A stretch of DNA of 64,000 bases from Cyprinodon diabolis (taxonomy: Eukaryota; Chordata; Actinopteri; Cyprinodontiformes; Cyprinodontidae), in the NCBI GenBank assembly GCA_030533445.1, contig CM060080.1, forward strand, positions 22,087,377 to 22,151,376, in the 5' to 3' direction. Shown here in pieces: positions 29,501 to 41,500 of this stretch (the stretch's first letter is position 1; every line of letters begins with the position of its first letter). The translations under genes were made by a program, and so were the position numbers. The notes under the pieces were generated by a model. The model was not told the DNA's origin. It saw nothing but the letters and a program-made list of their open reading frames with translations, and made no database searches.

Positions 29501-32500
29501 ACTAATAGCTTCTCAATTATAAAACTGGTACATTATTTATTTTAGGTTTGTGACTATATTGGACCATGCAAAACACAGATTTGCCTTCACAAAGCCTCTG
29601 AAAGGCAACATTTATGTACAAAAAGTAAACCAATACATGAAATTATGTTTTGTTTTTATAATGTGCATATAAATAACTGGTGTGATACTATTGGTTTTGG
29701 ATATACGTCTACTTTGAATTTACAGCCCCACCCCCGGAGAAAACTCCATCAGCCACCACTGCTGTGTACATCCAAAAAAAAAAGAAAAAAACAAAACAAA
29801 ACACTTTCCTGGATTTTTATGTAAAACTTTTGGCATATAAACTCTTAAAATTGCTAAAATTGTACATTTCAGGTACAATTTTAGATTTTAAATTATAGCT
29901 GAAAAAATTGTTCATATTTACAATAAGGATGTGTCTGATGATGCAGAGCTGTCCTCACATGAAGTTTTTTGAAAGTTGCAGTTAAACATGTACTGGTACT
30001 GAATTTGGAAAATGTACCAACAGAGAAGAGATCTGGAAATCTTTTAGAGCTGAAGAAATATTATTTTGCTATTAAAGGACTTATTAGTTGCAGCTCTGCT
30101 AATGGACACCAGATCATTTTTTGTAGATTTTTCCCATAATTCCCCATTGGTAAAAATCTTTTACTCAAATGAATTTCACTAAAATCTTTACTCATTTTAA
30201 TACAAAGGAAATTTTGAAATGTTTGACATTACAAGCTATTTAAGCATCTTATTTTCACAATCAAGGATTACTAAATGACAATTATCTGTGTGTATTTATA
30301 GATCTGTGAGATTTAAAAGAAAAAAGTTCACAACATTTTTCAGTTTTTTTTAAGACAGATTGAAACAGCTAATCTCCTGAGTGTCCTGTTCTCTTACAGC
30401 CTAAATGATCCAAACATCTGGACCTTGCAGTACTTTTAAATAAGATCTCACATCTCTGCCTCCTGGGACTTCACAGGTAACACCTTAGGGATAACAAACG
30501 AAGGAATAATGCTGATTTCTATGAGCTAACACTTTGACTTTTAGAGCAAGTAACAAGATTACGATTTCTACCCGGGATCCAAATGATCAATTAATGAATG
30601 AATCAAAGTTGATAGATCTTCGCAATCGACTAACTATTAATTGATTAGCATTTTCTTGAAAACCAGAGTTTTCCTTCGATCAAGAGGTTCTTTCAAAATT
30701 CTATCCATTTGATTGGACTAAGCTACTGAGCAAAGCAGAATGAGCACAAACTAGCAAAGCTAAGATTTGCAACGGATATGCGCCATACTTTATAGATATT
30801 TTTTGGAAAAACTAAAAAGAAAAAAAAGAAAAAAAACATAACTTTCCTTGTAATATGAGAAATAAACATGCACAGGTTAAAACATATTTGTGTTTTAAGG
30901 ACCTAGCTTATTTAAAGTGTTACCGGAGGCTATGCTTTGCTTAATGATAGACAGCTTCACTGTACTTACTTTCCCTCAATGAGCCAGGTGCACTTGGTCT
31001 TGTACTGATAGTTTCCTGGACCATCCGTCAGGTGACCAGACGGTCCGGTAAGCCTGAAGGAGAAACATGAAAAAAATGAGATAAATCCCCAAATACAGAT
31101 GTGCAAATTTAAACAAAAACCTTTTAAATTCAATACAAAAAAACAAAACAGACAAGAAGTAAAACAATGGTAAATAGTGGTATTTCCATAGTTTCACCAA
31201 TAAGTAAATATTGCATCACAATACAACCTAAAAAAAAAAAAAGCCCTGTTGCACAAGAGTTAGTCAATCAATCACAGAGAGCGGGTAAACACTAACTTCT
31301 GCTGCTTTACCTCACTTTAGGCAGGGAGCAACAGCATCTGATGACTATGTAAGTTTGTAAAGCTGTTAATTGTCCAGAATAGCCTGTTGTTGCCTGGTGC
31401 TTCATGTCTTGATTATACAGCAGCAACAGACAGGAGCTCACCAACACCAGGGAGTAAGAGTATCACTAATGATGTAGATCTCAGGGCACAGCAAGTCTGC
31501 TAACACACCCAGACGGTTGTTTTCCACAACACTGTCACCTTAAAGCCTGCAGAGAAAGCTGCACACACCTTGGCTCCTTAGCTAAAGGAGCCGGTCAAAG
31601 ATTAAATCCATTACGTTGGAAACCAGATTGTATTCTCATAGTTTTACAAGACTTATAAAACAGTGCTTCTGGAGAGCAAAAAACTCATAGGTCCCAGATT
31701 TGATTATATTTGTTATTTGTATCTAAGTAACAAGTGTGCTGCAAGCTTTTGTTTTAGAGAAAACTTCCTCCCTGAACTACCCAAAGTTTATCACAGGTTT
31801 GTTTTCACTGGCTTACATTTCTGTGTAGGCAACCTTTCACTTGACATCACGTATACCGATTAATAAAGTTTATATATTTCCTTGAAACCTTTATAAGTTT
31901 GACATTTCAGTGCTTGCATTTTCAATGTTTGACTTTTCAGTTTTAAAATGTAAAGTGTTTAGTTTTTCCAATGCCGAATCTGACATTGATGTTAGACTAA
32001 AACAACTTTTATTGTCATTTTGTGTGTGTACAAAATGAAATTTCGTTTTGTACAGTTTTTGTACAGTTTTAAGACAGTGAATGAGCAGCAGCATTGATAC
32101 GGAAGTTCAGAGCATTTCAAGACAAATATATTGGGTGAAAATATGCAGCATTTTGGTTTGGCGTTATCAGTGTGATGCAGAGTCAGTGACTTGATTTAGA
32201 GGGGTTGTTTTTTGTTTTTTTTTCCGAAAAGTTCAGCAGTCTGATGGCAGAATCTGCTTGACCTGCCGTGATGCGATGTCAATGCAAGCTATCGTGGATT
32301 AGCTCTACAGGATTGTGTCATTAACTCTGCAGCAACCCCTCTCACTCAGCATGCATGTTGAGACAGTGTAGAGAAAATTTCCCTTAAACAGAAGAAACCT
32401 CACAACCAGGCTCAGTGTGAGGAGCCTTCTGCTGAGGCCGACTGAGGGTTTGAACGGACACACAAAAGAAACAAAGGAGCACTGGTCCAGGTGTCACATC

Positions 32501-35500
32501 TTAGAGGAAAGTAAGAGGTCAATGACAGCAGTAGCAGCTTTAATGGCTTAATTCAGGAGAGAAACTGCTTAGCAAATTAGCTCTCATTTCTGTAAATATT
32601 TCACAGGTCTTAAACAATTTGCAAAGTTAAACTTCAGTTCAAAGATCAAAAAGATCAAGCTGATAATAGTCCCACAGGTGAATTACTTTATTTAACAACT
32701 ACTTTACTTTCTCAGGCTAAAGTAAAACCAACCCCCCAAAGATTCCGCTAGGCAAAGAATTAAGCCCTTGTCTTTTCATACCATAAACATTTAAAATTGA
32801 ATATGAATTTGGGAATTTAGTCATTTTATTTGGTTTAGAATGGAATGTTAATATCTTCCAGTGGTCTGTACCCAATATGACAGCTCTGCGTTAGATAGAA
32901 TTATCCCAAACTTTTAACAGCATGACCCAAAAATCCCCTGAATGATGCCTTTTTCATCTTTGAAGCCCATAAATTCAGCACTTCAGCACTATAAAAAACG
33001 ATGTTTATGAAATGTTATGATATGGCAGTAAACATTCAGCAAAAAACTAATTTTACATGTTTGTTGTGGCAGTGGAAGGAGAGTGGATCTTTATACATCT
33101 GTTTTTACCTGCATGTCCTTTTGGAAATCTAAATGCTATTAAGCAACAGTTAATTAAATAGAGGGATCAATACAGAGCTATTACACAACAGAGGTCATTT
33201 CAGTGCAGTGAAACAAGAAATTCAGAATTAGTAAGCTGCACACACACATACACTGTAACACAAATACACATATATATAAACAAATTTACTCTCAAAACTT
33301 TTTTTCTTAAGAAAACCAAAGTACGGTTCTCTGCAACAGCTTTAAACGCAGGAGCTTCCCTTTTACATGCAACATCCCATCTCCCTCTAAAGTCCTTATT
33401 AAGCGTCTCTAATGAAGACGGCTGCCTTGATGACAGGTCCCTTCTGCAAACACTGTCAGCCATCAGTCCCACCAGGTTTAAACTCAATCATTATTTAGAT
33501 AAGGGCTGTGTGATTTTTACTAAAACGAAAATTGAAATTTATTTCAAACAATATTGTGATTTTGTTTAGATTTTTAGCGTGTGCATGTTTGGCTCCAGGC
33601 TTTAATTTGGGGCTTTGAGTGCTCTCTCGTCAAAACTTCCCAAAACGCCATTAAAAAAGCATTTCACTGTGAAAAGTGCTGCTCTAGCTCACTTGCATGG
33701 ATCTGGAGGCTAGCTACAACTCCCATCTTCTCTTCTTTGTGTCAGTACCCAACATTATGTCTATTCCTGCCACTTGAAAGGGCTGGAGTTAGAAAGTTGG
33801 TGTCTTACTCAGGTTAAATGTAACATGACCAAAGGTCTAGTGTCTCTGTGTTTTGAAAACTTTATTGAGTATATATTGCATACACAATCAATTAACCAAT
33901 CCCAGTTTAGATCTCGGCTATTATTTGTATGTATATTTGTATTTTTTGTTTAAAGACACTGACCTGCTGCACATTTATTTTAATATTTTGCAATAATATG
34001 TAGTTTTTCTTACTATATTTTCCTAAAACTGTCCCATTTTACGGTCTCCTATTCACTCTTCTTTTATTCTAAACCTATGTGTGAATATTCTTGCTTCTGC
34101 TTTAATTTGCCATCACTTATTTGTTGCTACATTTTGACTTCCCCAAGAAGGGAGAATAAATAAAAATATTTCTGTTATATTCTAAGTCTGAGCCAGTAGC
34201 AAATTCCACATTAAAAAAAACCTGCCATAGGTAGCCCTTTCTGGTAGCACTTATGTTTACTTTTGAGTTTATGAGCAGCCTAGTGTCTTTCTGATCAAAA
34301 TAAAAATTCTTAATGAATCTTTAATTAACAGTAAAAAAAAAATAAAACAACTGAAGTACCAAATGTTAAATATCCACAGAACGAAAAAAAAAAAAAATGA
34401 GCAGATGTTTATATTCTGCAGGGAGATGGATACAAGGAAAGCCAAATATTTAGACAGACATTGAAACGGCAGCCCATTCTAATGAGAAAAGCTTCCCTGC
34501 AGCAGAGACAAGAGCTCTATAAATGACAGTGTTGCAATGATGAGAGCAGAGTAAACATCAAGCCTCATTCAAAAGCAACAAGGCCCCCGTTCAGTCGCCC
34601 TGCATGGAGAAGGGAGCAAAAAAGGACAGCGCAAAAACAGTTACTAGGAACTAGAGTTTCTGAAGATCAAGTGAAAAAAGGGTTAAATGTAGGATATTAT
34701 TAACAAAGACACAAGGTTTTTAGCTCACTGGTAAAATAAAGAGCATTGGTTTACTAATTGGGCATTTGATGCATTTCTTTTTTTTATTCTAAATTTGGTC
34801 AGTTTCAGTCCTCCTTTAGAGAACATTAAACTAGGGGTTATTTTCCCATTTGGTTTAAAAAGTATTTTGTAATATCATCTAGGGAACTATGAACCTTTAA
34901 ATCAGTCTTAAAATGCTATGAAACTCTCCACTTATCTTCAACTAACTTTAAAGGCAATTTCCCCATCTGTCTAAATGAAAAATCTCTCCAACAATAATTT
35001 ATGCACACATACAGTACAGCTTTAATGCACAAACGTGCTATTCTGTTGCTGGTTATGCAGGTAGAGGCATTCTACTATCCCACCGAGAAGTTTGTCAAAA
35101 ACACATGGGGCTCCTCCTCTGAACAGGACCTCAAACACTTCCGCATCTGTTTATTTTCACAGGTACAATTACAACCTACGAGTATAAACATGTCAATGTG
35201 GATCTGTTCTGAATGAACTCTGGTGCAAGTAAACAAACATCGTTATCAAATCATTTTATTTGTCCCCAATAAAAACAGGACAAAGTTGATTTTTTTGAAT
35301 TAGTTGGGAGAAATGTTCCCTTTAAGGAGTACGCTTTGCAACGGCACACAGCTAGCGCATTTTCAATGTACAAGAAAATCTATGCAGCGCACAAAATAAA
35401 ATCCAACTAACTAAATCATACAGACCGGTACTTTTTTTACTGCATCGTTGTGAAATACATTTAAGAATTGTATTTGGATGAACATGTTCAATTAAACTGG

Positions 35501-38500
35501 AGTGTACTTCAAAAAAAGTTCAACAACTATCCTAATTCAGGTCATCCAAATAAATAATCCAGCAGTGAGAAGAATATGTGGCGACCCAAATTATTTATCA
35601 ATCAGGGCTTCCAGAACAATTCAGCTCAGCAGTTTGTAACGGCCCTGCTATCCAACAAGCTCAAAGCTGAAGTCGCACCTGTTCAACGTGCAGTGCAACT
35701 CTTCATGTGTCTCTTTTTTTCTAAATTCAAGTACGCGATGAAGAAAAAACGCCAACAGGAATCATTCTGAGATATGGTGGCTACAGCGCTTAGATGTGAG
35801 GAGCTAAAGGAGATCTCACAGCTAGTGGATATGTGTCCTCATTAAAAGCATCCAGTGGTGATTGTGAAAGATGATTTGGTTTAATAAATCAAATCAAAAA
35901 AGCATTAAGAACACTCTTAAGGTGGCATATCTGGACAACTATTGGAGAACATATCATGAAAAACAAGTTATAATTTTTTTAGTTTAAGTGGGCCAAATCA
36001 CTTAAATTAAAAGTAAACTCATGGAAATTGCTTATTCTTTTAATACACCATGTAACGTGCTATGATCCCAGGTTTATATAAGTTTTGTGGCTCAGTGGTC
36101 CTCAGTTAACTCGGGGAGCTATAGATGTGCAAAGACATGAAAATCAGAAGAAACTTTGGTTGGGACCTTTTTTTTTTTTTTTTTTTTTATCTGAACACAT
36201 TTTAAACCTGCAACTTCGAGCAGGCAAGCATAAAAACAATCCTAGAAAATGTTGGTGCCTTAAAGTTTAAAAATGGAAACTAATGATTTGAAGACTATTG
36301 TTAGCTTCCAGAAACCCAACAGTGACAGGCTACCTAAAACATGAAACTGAAAACAGACCTTAGAGGAAAAGGCACCAAACTGGTACATCGCTACACAATG
36401 ATTGCATCAGAAAGCCTAAGAGCTAGTGCCCATATGTAAACACACACCAGATGCTAACACTGGCTCTATGTCAAACAGACAAGGAAGTGATTCATGAAAT
36501 GTGTCCCTCTGCAGAAGAACAGCAGCCTGAGATTTCAATGCCACTAATTGAGAACTCTATAAAATCCCCTCACACTAATAAAATATCATTGCTTGCCTTT
36601 GGGTTGTTTTTATGAACCATGAGGAATAAAGTCGACTTTTGTTCTTAGAATTTATAATTTAATCTGATCCGTCTATGGGTATCAACGCTACATATAACCA
36701 CTATGGAGACAATTTGGAGTAAAACTAATAAAAGTAACACAGGAAACAAGCTAAATATTTTCTAAGAGGTGTGATTTCCTGAGTTTTAGCTGCAGCAGCA
36801 GTTATTCCTTAAGAACCATAACAATTAAACTTGATACTGATTTAAACCCCAGCAATAGGGTGTTTTATAAATCAGTGTAAAGCATTTAGAGATGCAGTGT
36901 TTGTTTGATAAGCAGAGATTCAGACCAAACGGCTCCATGAAAAAAAAACAGGGTTATAAATCAACTAATTAAAGCTAGTAGAAAAGATCAAAAATAAAGG
37001 AAGTATTGTTCTAGATAAGGTTCTAATTCATTGTTAATTTAAATGCTTCTCTCATGCTTTTGTGCAGCCAGTTGAATTCATAAATCCTAGTCAGACAGCG
37101 AGCTTCAACTTTCCTCGTCAGAATTTAGACTTCAAGTGTCTGTTTCAATTATGATGATAAGTAGAAATCCACCGATCTGATAACCAGATCAGATATTGGA
37201 TTGTAAGATGCCAATCTGGTTGATAATTTTTTTTTTTCCTAAATTAACACAGCAATAAGTACAGCAATCCAACCACTTCAATTCTATGTTTCCAGTGCTG
37301 ATTACGTGATCAGGCAGAACACACACAGCAGCTCCTGATGATTTAAATCTGTGTTAATTTGTTATCTTTATTTATTTAAACAATTTTTATGTCATTACTG
37401 ATTCCTTCACTTCCATGGTAACAAATACAGTTCATTCATTCAACAGTGGTATTGGATCAATATCAGTGTCTGATTGAAAAAAAAACAAAAAAAAAACTTT
37501 ATCTTTAATCGTAATGAATAATATGAAATGCTAAATCTGTCTGATCGTAGCGCAGAATGGTTAAAGTAAATATTAAAACAATGTCAAGCATCTGGTAGAG
37601 CATGCTGCATATTATTTACACACATTCGTTATAATCTTAATAAGTTTAAAATTAATATAATGAAATTTTAAAATTCACTTTATTAAAAAAAAATTTAAAA
37701 AACACTGTCTGATTCCGGTTAGCATATGAAGCTAAGTGAAGACAAACTCGATCTACTCTCTTTAGGGATAGAAAACTGGAGACAGTCTAGTGTTGTTAAC
37801 TTGGTGACTCTGGGTGTGTTCCATTTCAGAGGCTGCGTCCTCCAAGGACCCGGCCTATCTAGACCATATCATATGAAGTCCGTGAAAATAAGGACGCCGG
37901 AAAAGTTTTGGCAATGGATTCAAACAGTCCAGGTTTCTCCATCCCTACAGCTCTGTCGCCTCGTAACTGTAACAGTTGAAACACAACGCAGGCAACTAAT
38001 GGAAGTCGAACTTCTCACTACTGTTCTCGGTGCTAATAACATTTTGAAGGAACTTCAGCAGCATTACCTTCATCAATTATATAATATGTATGGTCTCCAC
38101 ACTGCATAGATATTAGAACCAAACCCATGTGCACGGGGACAGACTTTTTTCAAGCCAAACATATCTGCTACATAACTGACTCAGTAAACATTTAGAACAA
38201 CTATAGTTCAGATAGAACTATTCGCATACTTGTACTATATTAAACTGCACTTGCAATATTCACCACTTTTGAATTGAAAAAGCTTCTTGGATGGGAAGCG
38301 AAACATCTTCAAAACTTGGAAACAAAGTCCAGTGGATTGTTTTTAATATTCTTTTTTGGAATATTTCCCTTTTCCTCTGAGTACGGACAAGCCGGCTTGC
38401 TTGGACGCGCAATGAATCATGGGATATCCAGGCTACGTAGGACACACCGGACCTTTCCTTCAAAACGGGAAAAAAGAATGCTGCATCTGACGGCCACATA

Positions 38501-41500
38501 ATGAGGAGTCTTCCAACCCGAACAGGCCTCGGCGCCACGCTATGATGTAATAAGCCCCAGAATCTGGCCTTGGGAGGACGCAGCCCCTGAATTCAAACTC
38601 AGCATTTGTCTCCACATCTAATGACTTTTCAGACCCATCTAGCAACTTTTTGTCTCAAAGAAGTAATTAGTGAAAAATCTCTTAATTCCTCCATTTTTTG
38701 TAATTTTAGCGTCCTCAAATCCAGTCTTCAAGAGCTACTATCCTACAACTTTTTGATGCACCCCATTTTTAACACACCTGAATCCAATGAGTGGCTCATT
38801 ACCAAGCCTCTGCTGGGCTAAATGAGGGGATTGAGCCTTTTGATTCAGATGTGTTAGAGAAGACATGGATCAAAAAGTTACAGGTAACCCCTGAGCAATC
38901 TGAAAGCCTTGCATATCAGGGCGAAGAGAGCAGACGAGACCTGCTCCGCTTTCCCACAGCTAATGTACAACAAAACCTTAAAGTTAATATGTTTCCGGAT
39001 GGGTTCACAAAGCAGGATATAAATATAATTCTAATATAGAATTCAATCTGGTCTTTTTTTTCTCTGAAACTTTAGAATCACTGATTTACCTCATTATGCA
39101 GTCTGGATTCAGGCAACGGATGAATATTCATACATGATTTCATACAGCAAGTTTAACATATGTTGCATTTTAACTACATTTTAATGACTGTGGCGTAGTT
39201 AATTATTGTAGTTTTGTTTCACTTACGCTTCCAGATCTAAATCTTCCTAATCTAAATCTATGGTCGATCATAACGGAAAGGCAACACCAGGCTGTTTTTG
39301 CAATGGTTTTGTTAAAAATTTAGACATTTGTAGATGTAGAGAAAAAAAAAAAACATAGGTAATGCGCAGAAACTTTCTTGACATGCTGTTTGGCAAAAGT
39401 AAAGTACTTCTAAACATGTGGACTTGTGTTAGATTACATTAAAATTGTTGCTTTGATGCATTCTTTTATTCTTTTATTAATTTTGACATCTTGTTCCTTA
39501 TGACACCTATATCTGATTTGATGCATAAAATACAGAAAAAAAAAATATTTTGTTCTAAAGAGACTACACCTAGTATTTCACAAGAAATTTTATAAGAATA
39601 GTTGATCGGAAACAGATTGATGAATCTTTAATGGGTCTCTACAAAACAATTCAATTAGCCACATGTCAAGGCTGTTTACACAGCTTTTACACCAATAACC
39701 AGGTCTCTGTTATATTGCCCCATAGCGACACAACAATATGACTCAAACTTGAGTGTATCACAGCACCAGTCATGTTTTATATTGTCGAAAACCTAAAACA
39801 ACCTATCTAAAAGGCACCTAACTTCAGAATATATGTTGAAATGCCTCCAGCAGCTGGTTGGGATTTCTTTTCTTATTCCATGACCAACTGCAGATTAGAG
39901 ACTGACATTTTTTCGGGAATCCCATGGGTCACGGGATTCCCGTGGGATTCCCGTGGGATGGGAGTCAGTATTAGTAACGATCACGTGATTGGGACGGTAC
40001 AGGATTAAACATTAACGGGAGCAGACGGGAGCGGGAGCAAACCGGTAATAACTAAAAAACTAGGATCAATGCCAAAAAATAAAATAGAAAGAAAAAAAAT
40101 CCACTACTGGCGCGGCGCCGCCATTTTGTAGTTTTTTTCCTTTAAGCCTACACTATAATGCGAGTCAAAAAAACTACACGACCAAAAAACCAACATTGAT
40201 TCCGCTCTGAGTTTTTCACCCGCGCTCAAAAACAACAAGAATGGGGCTCTGTTCGAAAACCTGGGCTGCATCCTCCAAGGACGCGGTCTACTTAGACTGG
40301 ATCCTTTGAAGTCCGTGAAAATAAGGAGACCGGAAGAGTTTTGGCTGTGAATTCGACCAGGTCTACCCTTCAGCGGGTTTTATCGCCGTAAGGTCTGTTG
40401 CTTAGCAACCGCGAAAGTTGACACACAAAGCAGGAAAAGAATGAAAACCGAAGTTTCCAAAACTGTTTGTTTATTTATTTCTTTTTTATTGTAAAGTGAA
40501 CAAAGACTGATGAGAATCCAGAGTGGAATAAAGGTTCCAACCAGCGGGAGCAGGAACAAATAAAATCAAATGTAATGATAGAAACCTTAGTCAGTTAAAT
40601 AACCTGCTGCTGTCATTCTGCACATCTCTGATGTTGCTGCTATTTTCAAATATCCATCACTGTAAAAATGTCCATAGCTGCATATTGGTTATTTATTCTC
40701 CAGTTTTATATTGTTAAAACACTTTACAGAATTGTATTTTATTTTATTTTTTTTAACTCTTCCCTATTATGTTATTCTTATACATTTTTCTAAGGTCCAC
40801 ATTTGTGTGACCATTTTCAATAATCTTTCTGCTGCTGTAAATCTGCCCATTGTGGGACAGTAAAGGGATTTTCTATTCTATAAGGGTAGAAATATATAAG
40901 TAAATCTAAACAATGTATGTATTAAAATGATGTAATTGTACTCCGAATCTGGCGTTCTAAGGACGCGTCCTAGGTTTTCGAACAGAGCATGGGAGTGGTG
41001 CGGGAGCGGGAGTCATTTCACCAGGAATGGGACGGGACAGGATTTAGATTTCTACTCTGGCCCGGGATCGGGACGGGACACAATTTTTTTCTGTGGGAGT
41101 GGGACGGGACAGGAGTGAAAATCCACTCCCTTGTCAGTCTCTACTGCTGAGCACACAAAACACAACACGGCTTATGAAAGTCCAACTTTACAGCGTAAGT
41201 AGACGGCAGTGTGCTGAGACGGCATCACGAGAAGTAACACATTAAACCAGGCAATAAAATCCCTTGACTTCTTTAAAGGCATTTGTCCAAACTGAGAATA
41301 CAGCTTATAGAGAGAACTGAACTATTTGGATTATCTGGGCTGGATGTGCACACAGGCATAAACCTGCCAGGAATATGATTTAGGTGATCAAGTGATGTAG
41401 ATTTTCATAACAGTTAAAGAACAACCAGAGCGATGCAAAAAAAGACACCAATGGGACACATCCTACTGCGTCCTGTACTTCCTGCTGTATTTTTACTTGA

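Larger units (their letters stand above)
20130..30969 (-). other. atrn intron 2
   Basis: 10.8 kb. Includes a poly-A run (20537-20566), one arm of a 31-bp inverted match (22700) and its partner (30127), two TIR elements (24525-24979 and 25713-26506) and a decayed Tc1-like fragment at about 26870-27065. A 145-codon ORF at 28962-29399 has no recognisable product. The remainder is AT-rich and unremarkable. Confidence 0.75.

Noticed and set aside
37726..38109. 127-codon plus-strand ORF
   Set aside because: Lies across a TIR element shared with 40246-40988, where the frame is not kept.
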